This document shows positions 52,173 through 60,978 of a stretch of DNA of 64,000 nt, in pieces. Position 1 is the stretch's first letter. Each line of letters opens with the position of its first letter. Below the pieces are notes generated by a model that saw only the letters and a program-made list of their open reading frames with translations, searched no databases and was not told the DNA's origin. Made by a program: the position numbers and the translations under genes. Source of the stretch: Sphingobium abikonense NBRC 16140 (GTDB lineage: Bacteria; Pseudomonadota; Alphaproteobacteria; Sphingomonadales; Sphingomonadaceae); NCBI RefSeq assembly GCF_001598335.1, contig NZ_BCYT01000003.1:279768-343767 (forward strand), read 5' to 3'.

Positions 52173-52754
52173 GTGCTTCGCCTTTCGTTCATCCTCTCCG
52201 CCACCGCCGCGATTGCCACCGTGCAGCCCGCGCTGGCGCAGCAGACGTTCGAAAATCTCGATCGCATCGACAGCCTTGTCGCGATGACCGTCGGCGCCAA
52301 TATGGGCGAGCCGGGTGGTCCGGCCGCCCCGGTCGACCGGCGGCTGCGCCTCGCCGCCTGCCCCAGCACCCCCACGGTCGAAGGCCCGGTCTTCGGCGCG
52401 GCGATGGTGAAGTGCGAGGCGCTGGGCTGGCGCATCCGCGTACCGCTGGTCAAGGGCGTCGCCGCCGCCAGCTATGGCCCCGTGCCCGGTGCCGCGCCGC
52501 GCGCTGCGCCGTCGAACGGCTTTACCCGCGCCGCCGTCGCCGCCGCGCCCAGGGAAGATGTGGTGCGCAAGGGCGATCCGGTGCAGCTGATGGCAGGCAA
52601 TGCCAGTTTCAGCGTATCGCGCATGATGATCGCGGACGAAGGCGGCGCGGTCGGCGACACGATCCGCGTGCGCGAAGACCGCAAAAGCCCGCCGATTTTC
52701 GCCCAGATCGTCGATATGGGCATGGTGCGCATTCCAGGATTTAATGATTTTTGA
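52173..52754 (+). CDS. flgA: P-ring assembly chaperone FlgA
   Basis: 193 residues. A signal peptide (LSFILSATAAIATVQPALA) is followed by the FlgA N-terminal region (VDRRLRLAACPSTPTVEGP) and a C-terminal SAF domain (VRKGDPVQLMAGNASFSVSR ... RVREDRKSPPIFAQIVD). FlgA is a periplasmic chaperone for FlgI. GTG at 52173 has AGGAG six to seven bases upstream; the ATG at 52137 is in frame but lies before the predicted transcript start. Confidence 0.9.
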   Translation: MLRLSFILSATAAIATVQPALAQQTFENLDRIDSLVAMTVGANMGEPGGPAAPVDRRLRLAACPSTPTVEGPVFGAAMVKCEALGWRIRVPLVKGVAAASYGPVPGAAPRAAPSNGFTRAAVAAAPREDVVRKGDPVQLMAGNASFSVSRMMIADEGGAVGDTIRVREDRKSPPIFAQIVDMGMVRIPGFNDF

Positions 52755-52767
52755 ACTTGTCCGTTAT
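52741..52767 (+). promoter_or_regulatory. Sigma-28-like promoter of flgM
   Basis: TTAA (52741-52744), 15 bp, TCCGTTAT (52760-52767). The -10 matches seven of eight bases of the flagellin promoter's GCCGTTAT. It overlaps the flgA stop and lies 33 bp before flgM. Confidence 0.65.
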
Positions 52768-52799
52768 AAGGGTCAAAGGACGAGTGAAGGATTAAAGTC

Positions 52800-53075
52800 A
52801 TGATCAACTCTGTTGGACAGAGCATCGGCAATGCGATCGGCGCGACCAGCCTGCGCGAAAGCGGCAAGACCCGCGCTGCCGCGCCTGCCGGTTCCGTACC
52901 GGCGTCGGCTGCGGCGGACGTCGCTAGCCCCGCCGCCCGCATGGCGGCCGAAGGCGCGCCGGTGGACATGGACAAGATCGCCGCGATCAAGAGCGCGATC
53001 GCGTCGGGCAATTATCCGGTGAATGCGGATGCGATCGCCGAACGGATGCTCGAACTCGATTTGCCCCAGACATAA
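52800..53075 (+). CDS. flgM: Anti-sigma-28 factor FlgM
   Basis: 91 residues, normal for FlgM. The C-terminal helical segment (DMDKIAAIKSAIASGNYPVNADAIAERMLEL) is the sigma-binding signature; the N-terminal half is Ala/Ser-rich and probably disordered. It holds FliA inactive until it is secreted through the finished hook. It has its own sigma-28-like promoter plus read-through from flgA, as in enteric flgM. A FlgN-like gene follows 12 bp later. Confidence 0.9.
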   Translation: MINSVGQSIGNAIGATSLRESGKTRAAAPAGSVPASAAADVASPAARMAAEGAPVDMDKIAAIKSAIASGNYPVNADAIAERMLELDLPQT

Positions 53076-53087
53076 GGATTTGCCGCC

Positions 53088-53396
53088 ATGCCGCTTGGCC
53101 TTGCTGCCCTTGATGACCTGTTCACCGCGTTTGACGGCTTGCGCGACGCGCTGACCGGCAGCGACGTGACGGCGATCGAGCAGGCGAGCGACCGGGTGAG
53201 CCGCGCGGCTGCTGCGGTGCGGGCCGTTGGCGCCTGGCGATCCGACCCGGCGGTGGTCGAGCGTATCAGCGCGATGCTGCCGCTCATCGAAAGCGCACGG
53301 GTGCGGGTCAACCTGCTGGCCGATCATGCCAGCCAGCGCCTGTCCATCCTGGCGTCGCATGGCGCGCGCGCCGCGCCGCTGACATACGGCCGCTGA
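53088..53396 (+). CDS. FlgN-like secretion chaperone
   Basis: 102 residues, nearly all helical with no signal (LAALDDLFTAFDGLRDALTG, then ARVRVNLLADHASQRLSIL). Position directly after flgM, size and helical content match FlgN, the chaperone of FlgK and FlgL, but sequence similarity in this family is low. A strong terminator follows 25 bp after the stop. Confidence 0.55.
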   Translation: MPLGLAALDDLFTAFDGLRDALTGSDVTAIEQASDRVSRAAAAVRAVGAWRSDPAVVERISAMLPLIESARVRVNLLADHASQRLSILASHGARAAPLTYGR

Positions 53397-53421
53397 AAAA
53401 AAATCATCGTTAAAGCTAAAG

Positions 53422-53444
53422 CGGCGCCTTCGGGCGCCGTTTTT
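53422..53444 (+). terminator. Rho-independent terminator after flgA-flgM-flgN
   Basis: Perfect 7-bp stem CGGCGCC/GGCGCCG with a TTCG tetraloop and a run of five T residues. It separates the flgA unit from the sigma-54 promoter of the next operon. Confidence 0.95.
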
Positions 53445-53487
53445 CGTTCGGACGGGGTCGATTTCCTGCCGCCGCGTTAACCAAATC

Positions 53488-53504
53488 TTGGCACAAGCCT
53501 TGCT
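53488..53504 (+). promoter_or_regulatory. Sigma-54 promoter of transglycosylase-flhA-fliA
   Basis: TTGGCACAAGCCTTGCT: -24 GG at 53490-53491, 10 bp, -12 GC at 53502-53503. The predicted start near 53515 leaves about 27 nt before the GTG at 53542. Confidence 0.87.
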
Positions 53505-53541
53505 CTAATGTCCTCGCTAGCAATTGAGGATTTTGAGCATC

Positions 53542-54375
53542 GTGTCGGCATTCGCAGACATTTCGGCAACCTCCGGATCGACCGGCAATCGCGTCACCAA
53601 CGCGATCGCCATGGCGAGCCGGCGCACGGGTGTCGACTTCAGCTATCTGCTGGGTCAGGCCAAGATCGAGTCGAGCCTGAACCCCACGGCGCGCGCAACC
53701 ACCTCGTCTGCCACCGGCCTTTATCAGTTCATCGACCAGAGCTGGCTGGCCGTCATCGACAAGCATGGCAGCGAATATGGGCTGGGCTGGGCTTCGGACG
53801 CGATCAGCCAGGGCAGCAATGGCCGCTATTATGTGTCCGATCCGCAATTGCGCCAGCAGATACTCGATCTGCGCAAGCATCCCGAAACCGCTTCGGTGAT
53901 GGCGGCGCAGCATGCCGCCGATAACAAGGCCTATCTGGAATCGAAGCTGGGCCGGGAGGCCGAGCCGGTCGACCTTTATCTCGCGCATTTCCTGGGCGTG
54001 GGCGGGGCGACCAAATTCCTGTCGGTCCATGATCGCGCGCCCGATGCGAGCGCCGCCTCGCTCTTCCCGTCCGCCGCGCGCGCCAACCGGTCGATCTTCT
54101 ACGACCGGTCGGGCAATGCCCGCAGCTTTTCGGACATTCGCGACCGTTTCGCCGCCAAGTTGCAGAAAAGCTCCGACAGCCTGGGCGGCCCGGTCCAATA
54201 TGCGGACGCCTCCGGCGCCGCCGCCAGCTTGCCGGGCGGCGCACGGACCGTCCAGCCAGCCGATTATGTGCGGATCGAAACCCAGCGCCTGAGCCAACAG
54301 CCCGACGTCAGCGTCCGGCCGCAGCCGCAGACGGCGCGTCTTGCCTATCTCATGCTTGCCACCCTCGGAAGGTAA
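53542..54375 (+). CDS. Flagellar lytic transglycosylase (SltF-like)
   Basis: 277 residues. The SLT fold is clear: SYLLGQAKIESSLNPTA contains the catalytic Glu, followed by SSATGLYQFIDQSWL and VDLYLAHFLGVGGATKFL. No classical signal peptide is visible, as in other flagellar transglycosylases thought to be exported or recruited with the rod. It probably opens peptidoglycan for rod passage, making up for the missing muramidase domain of FlgJ. The start is ambiguous between GTG 53542 and TTG codons at 53524 and 53533; promoter position favours 53542. Confidence 0.85.
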   Translation: MSAFADISATSGSTGNRVTNAIAMASRRTGVDFSYLLGQAKIESSLNPTARATTSSATGLYQFIDQSWLAVIDKHGSEYGLGWASDAISQGSNGRYYVSDPQLRQQILDLRKHPETASVMAAQHAADNKAYLESKLGREAEPVDLYLAHFLGVGGATKFLSVHDRAPDASAASLFPSAARANRSIFYDRSGNARSFSDIRDRFAAKLQKSSDSLGGPVQYADASGAAASLPGGARTVQPADYVRIETQRLSQQPDVSVRPQPQTARLAYLMLATLGR

Positions 54376-54384
54376 CGGCCGACC

Positions 54385-56517
54385 ATGTCCCCTGCCCAAG
54401 TCAAAGCGAAGATCTGGATGAGCGCCGCCAAGGGCGCTGTGCTGCCGTTCGCAACCCTGATGGTGGTCCTGTTCATGATGGTGCCGGTCCCGGCGGTCAT
54501 GCTGGATATCGGCTTCATCACCAACATCATGATCTCGCTCGCTGTGCTGATGGTGGCGCTGAACGCCGCCAAGCCGCTCGACTTCTCCAGCTTTCCCACC
54601 GTCCTTCTGTTCGCGACGCTGCTGCGCCTGGCGCTCAACGTCGCCTCGACCCGCGTGGTGCTGGTGTCGGGGCATGAAGGCGCGGATGCGGCGGGGCAGG
54701 TGATCGAAGCGTTCGGCCATTTCCTGATCGGCGGCGATTATGTCGTGGGCATTTTCGTCTTCGCCATCCTGATGATCATCAACCTGGTCGTCATCACCAA
54801 GGGCGCGGGCCGCGTGTCCGAAGTGTCGGCGCGCTTCACGCTGGACGCCTTGCCGGGCAAACAGATGGCGATCGACGCCGACCTGAACGCGGGCCTGCTG
54901 ACCCCGGAAGAAGCCAAGATCCGCCGCGCCGAAGTCGCGACAGAAGCGGATTTCTACGGGTCGATGGACGGCGCCAGCAAGTTCGTGAAGGGTGACGCGG
55001 TCGCGGGCATCCTGATCCTGGTGATCAACATCATCGGCGGCATCATCCTGGGCGTCGTCAGCCATGGCCTGGCCATGGGCGAGGCCGCGCAGACCTATAT
55101 CATCCTGGCGATCGGCGACGCGCTGGTAGCGCAGATTCCCGCGCTGCTGCTGTCTATCGCGGCGGCATCCATCGTCACCCGCGTCAAGAGCGAGCAGGAC
55201 CTGTCGGCGCAGGTCGCCGGACAATTCGGCACTGGCCGCGCCTGGGTGCCGGTCGCCGCGATCCTGGGCTTCCTGGGCATCCTGCCGGGCATGCCGCACA
55301 TGATTATCCTGCCCGCCGCTGCCGTTGCCGGCGGGATCGCGTGGCAATTGCGCAAGGCGAGCCAGAAAAAGGCCGCCGAACCCGCGCCGCCGCCGCCCGC
55401 GCCCAATCCCGCGCTCATCGAATGGGACGATGTATCGGACGGCGCGATCCTGGGGCTGGAGATCGGCTATGGTCTCATCTCCCTGGTCGACGAGCGCAAG
55501 GGCGCGCCGCTCATGGCCCGCATCACCGGCATCCGTCGCCAGCTGTCCAAGGAACTGGGCTTCGTCGTGCCGATGGTGCGGGTGAAGGACAATCTGGCGC
55601 TGGAGCCGAACCAGTATCGCATCACCATCGCCGGCGTCGTCGTGGGCGAGGACGAAATCTGGTCCGACGACCTGCTGGCGCTTGACAGTGGCGCGCTGGA
55701 AGGCACCGTCACCGGCCGCCCGGCCAAGGACCCGACTTTTGGGCTGGACGCAGTCTGGATTGCGCAGGCCAAGCGGAGCGAAGCGGTCGTGGCGGGCTAT
55801 ACCGTGGTCGATCCGCCGACGGTCGTCGCGACCCATCTCAACCAGCTGATCGCGATGAACGCGGCCGAAATGTTCGGCCTGGACGAAGCGCGCAAGCTGC
55901 TCGACAATCTGAAGGATGTGGCGCCGCAGCTGGTCGACGGGCTGACGCCCGGCCTGCTCAACCTGACGCAGATCAGCGCGCTGTGCCGCGCGCTGCTGAG
56001 CGAAGGCATCGCGCTCAAGGATTTCCGTCGCATCTGCGAAGCGATGGTCGATGGCGCGCGCCCCGACATGAGCCACGAGCAACTGGTCGAGGCGGTGCGC
56101 CAGCGCATCGGCGCGCTCATCATTCAGGGGCTGGTGCCCGTGAAGATGCCGCTGCCGGTCATCACGCTGGATGGCGAATTGGAGGCGATGCTGGCGCAGG
56201 CGATGCGGGTCGCGGGCGACGCCCGTCATCCGATCGAGCCGAGCCTTGCCAACCGCATCGTCGAGCAGGTGGTGAACGCCGCCCGCCCGATGCTGGGCCA
56301 GGCGCGCAATTTCGCCATCGTCACCTCGCCCGTCGCGCGGCGGGCGCTTGCCCGCCTGTTCAAGCCGCACCTGCCCGAAACGCCGGTGCTGTCCTTCCTG
56401 GAAATTCCCGACGGTAAGGGTGTGGAAGTGGTTGCGGTGGTAGGCAATGAATCGCGGCCAACGCCCCGCCATGATCCGCTGCCAAAGCGGGATCAGATGC
56501 GCGAACGCGTGGCTTGA
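54385..56517 (+). CDS. flhA: Flagellar export gate protein FlhA
   Basis: 710 residues, full length. Eight N-terminal membrane helices with the FHIPEP-type region (LLFATLLRLALNVASTRVVL, RFTLDALPGKQMAIDADLN) form the export gate ring. A large cytoplasmic C-terminal domain (TVVDPPTVVATHLNQLI, SLANRIVEQVVNAARPML) docks chaperone-substrate complexes. It lies 9 bp after the transglycosylase and 19 bp before fliA, so the three share the sigma-54 promoter. Confidence 0.98.
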   Translation: MSPAQVKAKIWMSAAKGAVLPFATLMVVLFMMVPVPAVMLDIGFITNIMISLAVLMVALNAAKPLDFSSFPTVLLFATLLRLALNVASTRVVLVSGHEGADAAGQVIEAFGHFLIGGDYVVGIFVFAILMIINLVVITKGAGRVSEVSARFTLDALPGKQMAIDADLNAGLLTPEEAKIRRAEVATEADFYGSMDGASKFVKGDAVAGILILVINIIGGIILGVVSHGLAMGEAAQTYIILAIGDALVAQIPALLLSIAAASIVTRVKSEQDLSAQVAGQFGTGRAWVPVAAILGFLGILPGMPHMIILPAAAVAGGIAWQLRKASQKKAAEPAPPPPAPNPALIEWDDVSDGAILGLEIGYGLISLVDERKGAPLMARITGIRRQLSKELGFVVPMVRVKDNLALEPNQYRITIAGVVVGEDEIWSDDLLALDSGALEGTVTGRPAKDPTFGLDAVWIAQAKRSEAVVAGYTVVDPPTVVATHLNQLIAMNAAEMFGLDEARKLLDNLKDVAPQLVDGLTPGLLNLTQISALCRALLSEGIALKDFRRICEAMVDGARPDMSHEQLVEAVRQRIGALIIQGLVPVKMPLPVITLDGELEAMLAQAMRVAGDARHPIEPSLANRIVEQVVNAARPMLGQARNFAIVTSPVARRALARLFKPHLPETPVLSFLEIPDGKGVEVVAVVGNESRPTPRHDPLPKRDQMRERVA

Positions 56518-56536
56518 AAGAAGCTGGAACTAGGTC

Positions 56537-57268
56537 ATGTATATGAACAAGATCGCGGTTGGCGCTCACACTTATGGCAAGCCTGGTGAGCATAGCCCCG
56601 AACGGCTGGCCCGCCAATATATGCCGCTGGTGCGCAAGATCGCCTGGCATGTCCACGGCCGTGTTTCCACCGCCATCGAAGTCGAGGATCTGCTTCAGAT
56701 CGGCATGGTCGCGCTGGTCGAGGCGGCGAATAGTTTCGAGGATCGCGGGCTTGGCTTTGCCGCCTATGCACAGCTGCGCGTACGCGGCGCGATGATCGAC
56801 CATTTGCGCAGGCAGGCAACGCTTTGCCGGTCGGCAATGGCCAGGCGGAAAGAAATTGCCGGGGTCCGGGGTCGGCTGGAGCAGCAGTTGGGCCGGCTGC
56901 CGACCGAGGCGGAAATGTCGAGCGAGATGGGGCTGGAGCCCGCCGCCTATCGCGAGGTCGCCGACAGCGTCGAGATGGTCCAGCACACCAGCATGGATGA
57001 GGTCTATTCCGACCAGTCCATGTGGTTCGCCGATGTGGAGGACCGCGCCGACCAGGTGCTGGAGCGCGAATCGCTGAAAAAGGCGCTGGTCGCCTGCATC
57101 AGCGAACTGCCCCAGCGCGAGGCGATGGTGCTGCAACTCTATTTCGTCGAGGAAATGAACCTGGAGGAAATCGGCCAGACGCTGGACATCGGCGCGGCGC
57201 GCGTGTGCCAGATCAAGAAGGCCGCGCTCGACAAGCTGCGCGAAAAACTGCGCGACTGGGACGAGTGA
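56537..57268 (+). CDS. fliA: Flagellar sigma factor FliA (sigma-28)
   Basis: 243 residues. Region 2 reads YMPLVRKIAWHVHGR and DLLQIGMVALVEAANSFEDRGLGFAAYAQLRVRGAMIDHLR in consecutive pieces, region 3 LPTEAEMSSEMGL, and region 4 LPQREAMVLQLYFVEEMNLEEIGQ. This is the FliA domain set. It transcribes late flagellar genes, here probably flagellin, flgM and motAB, and is inhibited by FlgM. It is the last gene of the transglycosylase-flhA-fliA operon. An in-frame second ATG lies two codons downstream. Confidence 0.95.
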   Translation: MYMNKIAVGAHTYGKPGEHSPERLARQYMPLVRKIAWHVHGRVSTAIEVEDLLQIGMVALVEAANSFEDRGLGFAAYAQLRVRGAMIDHLRRQATLCRSAMARRKEIAGVRGRLEQQLGRLPTEAEMSSEMGLEPAAYREVADSVEMVQHTSMDEVYSDQSMWFADVEDRADQVLERESLKKALVACISELPQREAMVLQLYFVEEMNLEEIGQTLDIGAARVCQIKKAALDKLREKLRDWDE

Positions 57269-57313
57269 AGGGCGCAGTTTCCGCCTGCTATCGGCGCGGG
57301 GCGCGTTTACAGA

Positions 57314-59194
57314 CTATTCGTCATTGGCCGCGATAGCGCGGCGCTTTTCGCCATTGGGCCAGCGGAATCGCAGCGGGCGATAGCTTTGCGTGCGCCACCA
57401 TGGGTCGGCGACCTGGAACAGACCGCTTCTTTCCGCCCGTATGCCCAAATCCTTGCGCGCGGTGATCGCCGCGAGCAGGGGCGCTGCAAACAGGCCCGCG
57501 ACGACGGGCAGCGTCCAGCCGACCGCGCCTGCCTCGACCGCCAGCCAGGTCAGGCCGACGCCCAGCAGGATATGCCATTTGAACAACCAGATCGCGCTGC
57601 CGATGGCCATGCCGTCGCGGTCGCGGGTCTGGCCGTTCCAGCTCGCCTTGCGCCCCATCAATATGGTGACAAGGTTGATCGTCTGGGTCAGCATCGCGAC
57701 CGGCGCCATCAGAATGGACAGGATGATGTCGACCAGCACGCCGCGCGTCATCCGCAATGCGCCGCCAAAGCCGATGCGCCGCGCCGGGTCCGCCATCGCC
57801 CAGAATATGGCGAGAATTTTGGGACCGAACAGCAATAGCGCGGTGACGCCCAGCAGCGCGCCCGATGGCAGCACCTCGGCCGGCGGCCAGGTGCCGCTGG
57901 CCGCGCCGCCCAGCACCACCAGCATCAGCGCCAGCCACATGGGCGACGTGCAATAGGCGGTCGCTCCGACCAGCAGCTGAAACCGGCTCAATGGATGCAG
58001 GCCCGCGATGCGGATCAGCAGCGGCACATGCTGGATATTGCCCTGACACCAGCGGCGGTCGCGGGTGAACAGGTCGGGCATGGAGGGCGGGAATTCCTCG
58101 AAACTGTCGTCGGCCGTCACCATATGCACGTCCCAGCCGCGCCGCCGCAGCAATGCAGCCTCCAGCATGTCGTGACTCAATATATGGCCGCCAAAGGGCG
58201 CGCGACCGGGCAATTCGGGCAGGCCGCAGCTTTCGGCGAAGGCGCGCACGCGCACGATGGCGTTATGGCCCCAGAACATGCCTTCGCTGCCCGCCCACCA
58301 GATCATGCCGGCGGCGGAGATCGGTCCGAACAGGCGGCTGGCAAATTGCTGCCAGCGCGCGAAAAGGGTCGCCGCGCCCATCACCGTCGGCACGGTCTGA
58401 ATGAGGCCGACATGCGGGTGCCGCTCCATGTCGGCGGCCAGCCGCGCCATGGTCTGACCGCTCATGATGCTGTCGGCGTCCAGCACGATCATATGGTCGT
58501 ACCCGCCGCCAAACCGCGTCACCCATTCGGCGATATTGCCCGGCTTGCGCCCGATATTGAGCGCGCGGCGGCGATAATGGACCGGGCGCGAAAAGGAGTC
58601 GCGCATTTCCAGATAGGCGCGCTTTTCTGTTTCGCCGCTTTCGGCGTTGGAATCGGACAGGATGAAGAATTCGAACCGTTCCCCGCCCATCACCTGCGCC
58701 AGGCTGCGCTCCATGATCGACAGCCGGCCGAGCACGCCCAGAAAATCCTCATTGCAGACCGGCAGCAGGATCGCGGTCTTGCCACGCAGCGGTTCGGACG
58801 CGCGCAAGGGGCGGGGGGTGACGCTGCGCCCCTTGCCCACGGTCAGCAACAGAAAGCCGATGGCGGCCGTGGCGAAACCGAAAGCGATCCAGGCAAAGAG
58901 GGAAATGAAGAGAGCCAGATAGACGCCCTCCAACGCGCTGATGCCATCCAGCCCGATCGAGCGGCGCATGTCGTGGGCGGCCAGCGCGGCGGGGATCAGC
59001 GTGAGCGCGATCACGAGCAGGCGGCGTGCCCACAGGTCGATATTGAAGCGGCGGCGCGCGATGAGCGGCGGCGTCGTGTCGAAATCCTGCTCCGGCATGG
59101 CGAGCGGGCTTTCGGCCGGCACCTGTTCAAAGGCGCGCGGCACGGGCTTTTCATCGACCGGCGGGTCGGTCGTCGGCGCGACGTCCTTGTCCAT
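57314..59194 (-). CDS. opgH: Periplasmic glucan glucosyltransferase OpgH
   Basis: 626 residues. A GT2-family membrane glucosyltransferase that builds and exports the beta-glucan backbone from UDP-glucose. Membrane helices flank a cytoplasmic catalytic domain with ILLPVCNED, MIVLDADSIMSG (the DxD-type site), HDMLEAALLRRRGW and RDRRWCQGNIQH, equivalent to the D,D,D,(Q/R)xxRW signature. The C-terminal half holds five or six more helices. It lies 64 bp after opgG. It converges with fliA after a 45-bp gap. Confidence 0.95.
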   Translation of the reverse strand: MDKDVAPTTDPPVDEKPVPRAFEQVPAESPLAMPEQDFDTTPPLIARRRFNIDLWARRLLVIALTLIPAALAAHDMRRSIGLDGISALEGVYLALFISLFAWIAFGFATAAIGFLLLTVGKGRSVTPRPLRASEPLRGKTAILLPVCNEDFLGVLGRLSIMERSLAQVMGGERFEFFILSDSNAESGETEKRAYLEMRDSFSRPVHYRRRALNIGRKPGNIAEWVTRFGGGYDHMIVLDADSIMSGQTMARLAADMERHPHVGLIQTVPTVMGAATLFARWQQFASRLFGPISAAGMIWWAGSEGMFWGHNAIVRVRAFAESCGLPELPGRAPFGGHILSHDMLEAALLRRRGWDVHMVTADDSFEEFPPSMPDLFTRDRRWCQGNIQHVPLLIRIAGLHPLSRFQLLVGATAYCTSPMWLALMLVVLGGAASGTWPPAEVLPSGALLGVTALLLFGPKILAIFWAMADPARRIGFGGALRMTRGVLVDIILSILMAPVAMLTQTINLVTILMGRKASWNGQTRDRDGMAIGSAIWLFKWHILLGVGLTWLAVEAGAVGWTLPVVAGLFAAPLLAAITARKDLGIRAERSGLFQVADPWWRTQSYRPLRFRWPNGEKRRAIAANDE

Positions 59195-59258
59195 GATTTC
59201 GGCCCCGTTCCCTATTGACCCAAAGCGTCAGAACCGATCGGGTCCGTAACGGTTCCGC

Positions 59259-60779
59259 TCAGGAACCGACAGGATAGTGCACATATTCGCTGATTGCACG
59301 ATCGCCCAGACGCAACTGCGCCCGAATATCGGCCAGCCCGGCCCCTTCGCGCTTGAGGTCGAGCACCATGCGATAAAGCCCCGGTTGCCCCAGCACAGGA
59401 TAACCCGCCGTCTTGATCATCGTGCCCGCGCTGATGTCGGTCCAGATGTCGGGCTTTGCGCCATCGGCCACGCCGGCAAAATCTACGACCAGCCGGTCGC
59501 TGCCCTCTTCATCGCCGCGTCCGCGCCAGACATTCTGGACGATCGCGACCTCGTTCCCCAGAGCTTGCGACGCAGGGGCGCGCGCCGCGCTCCAGTCGAC
59601 GCGATAGCCCACATCGATCCGCCGTCCGGGCGTAGCCGATGCTGCGGGCGTCCAATAGGCGACAACATTGTCGGTATATTCGCTGTCGGTCGGGAAGCTG
59701 TAGAGCCGCACCTCGCCCGCGCCGAGCGGGGTCGAGGGGCTTGCCCACAATGTCGGGCGACGGTCATAATAGACGCCGTCGTCCTGATAATGGTCGAAAT
59801 CGCGGTCGCGCTGGACCAGGCCAAAGCCCTTGGGATCGGTTTCGGCAAAGGCGCTCACCAGCGGGGTAGGCGGGTTGATGATCGGCCGGGCATGTGCGGT
59901 GCCGTTGGCGCTGGCGATCGACAATATGTCGCTGTCGTGGATTTCGGGTCGCCAGTCGGTGCCCTTGCCCCGGTTCGCCTGATCGTACCAGAACATGCTG
60001 GTCATCGCCATCAGCCCCAGTTCCTCGATCGGCCGACGCGGGAAAAGGGCGGCGGTCACATCCTGCGTGACGCCATCGGCCCCCAATCGGCTGACGAAGC
60101 GATAGGCGCCGGTAATCGATGCGCCATCAAGCAAGGCATAGATGGTGACGCTGCTCTCGCCCGTTCGCTCCAGCCAGAAATGAGTGAAGCGGGGAAATTC
60201 CTCCTTGCCCAGGCTCGTGTTGATCGCGATGGCGCGCGCCGACAGGCCAAACTGTTTTTGCGGGCTGGGCGCACGGAAATAGCTGGCGCCCAGGAAGGAC
60301 AGCCAGTCGCCGTCCCGCGCCGCGTTCATGATGCGAAAGCCGGCAAAGCCCGCATCGGGACCCAGCGCCTTTACCGCATTGCCCGCCGGCGCGTCGAACA
60401 TATCGGCGTCATAGCGGAGCGGCGTGGCGCGGCCATTTTCGACCGTCGCGATGCTGACAGGCTGGGTCGAATATTGCGACAGCGGGAAGAAGCGGATGCC
60501 TGTGTCGCCGGGAAGGTCGCCCCACAAGGTGCGGTCGTCGCGAAAGCGCGCCTCATGCTGGGCGATATAGTCGACCTTGGCCGCACCCGGATGGGCGGGG
60601 GTTTCCCTGAAGGGGGTGCGGGTCAACTGCTGCGCCTGCGCCACCAGTCGGTCCCAGGAAAAGGGGGTGGGGCGATTGCCGGTCAGGCCTTGTGCCTGGA
60701 GCATGGAGGGCAGGAGGAGGGCGGCGCCCGAGGCCGCGATCATCGCGCGGCGGTCGATCTGGGTCATGGTCTGGCTCAT
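59259..60779 (-). CDS. opgG: Periplasmic glucan biosynthesis protein OpgG/OpgD
   Basis: About 506 residues of the MdoG/OpgG family, periplasmic beta-sandwich proteins that branch or process osmoregulated glucans. The N-terminus MTQIDRRAMIAASGAALLL is a twin-arginine signal, a feature of OpgD rather than the Sec-exported OpgG. Core motifs include RFFPLSQYSTQPVSI, FWLERTGE, SMFWYDQANRGKGTDWRPE and WRGRGDEEGSDRLVVDF. The start may be ATG 60779 or 60767. It is in an operon with opgH, placed between flagellin and fliA. Confidence 0.92.
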   Translation of the reverse strand: MSQTMTQIDRRAMIAASGAALLLPSMLQAQGLTGNRPTPFSWDRLVAQAQQLTRTPFRETPAHPGAAKVDYIAQHEARFRDDRTLWGDLPGDTGIRFFPLSQYSTQPVSIATVENGRATPLRYDADMFDAPAGNAVKALGPDAGFAGFRIMNAARDGDWLSFLGASYFRAPSPQKQFGLSARAIAINTSLGKEEFPRFTHFWLERTGESSVTIYALLDGASITGAYRFVSRLGADGVTQDVTAALFPRRPIEELGLMAMTSMFWYDQANRGKGTDWRPEIHDSDILSIASANGTAHARPIINPPTPLVSAFAETDPKGFGLVQRDRDFDHYQDDGVYYDRRPTLWASPSTPLGAGEVRLYSFPTDSEYTDNVVAYWTPAASATPGRRIDVGYRVDWSAARAPASQALGNEVAIVQNVWRGRGDEEGSDRLVVDFAGVADGAKPDIWTDISAGTMIKTAGYPVLGQPGLYRMVLDLKREGAGLADIRAQLRLGDRAISEYVHYPVGS

Positions 60780-60827
60780 GGACCGGCAAAACGATCGAGC
60801 CAAGACTTGTATCCCACCCGAAACGAA

Positions 60828-60857
60828 GAAGCCTCCGCCCGGGGGGACGGAGGCTTC
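60828..60857 (-). terminator. Hairpin downstream of flagellin gene
   Basis: Perfect 10-bp stem GAAGCCTCCG/CGGAGGCTTC with a 10-nt loop. On the flagellin strand it is followed by TTCGTTTC, a weak U-run. It sits about 120 bp past the flagellin stop and 50 bp before opgG. Confidence 0.7.
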
Positions 60858-60928
60858 AAAACAGTAGGTCGTTCGATCGAAGGTGTCGCCGCCGGCGCGG
60901 TGGGGACTGTTGATGCGCCGGAAGCTCC

Positions 60929-60968
60929 ATTGGACGGCTGGCGGTGACCAAGGCCTCAGCCGTCCAAT
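60929..60968 (-). repeat. Perfect 12-bp hairpin in flagellin 3' region
   Basis: Arms ATTGGACGGCTG (60929-60940) and CAGCCGTCCAAT (60957-60968) pair perfectly around a 16-nt loop, 11 bp after the flagellin stop. No U-run follows, so it may protect the mRNA 3' end rather than terminate. Confidence 0.65.
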
Positions 60969-60978
60969 TTCGTCAGTC

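Noticed and set aside
53416..56472. A very long minus-strand open frame (over 1000 codons) opposite the transglycosylase, flhA and the end of the flgN region
   Set aside because: It is antisense to strongly conserved genes, its translation is low-complexity His/Arg/Asp-rich, and it has no start context. It is a by-product of high-GC codon bias.
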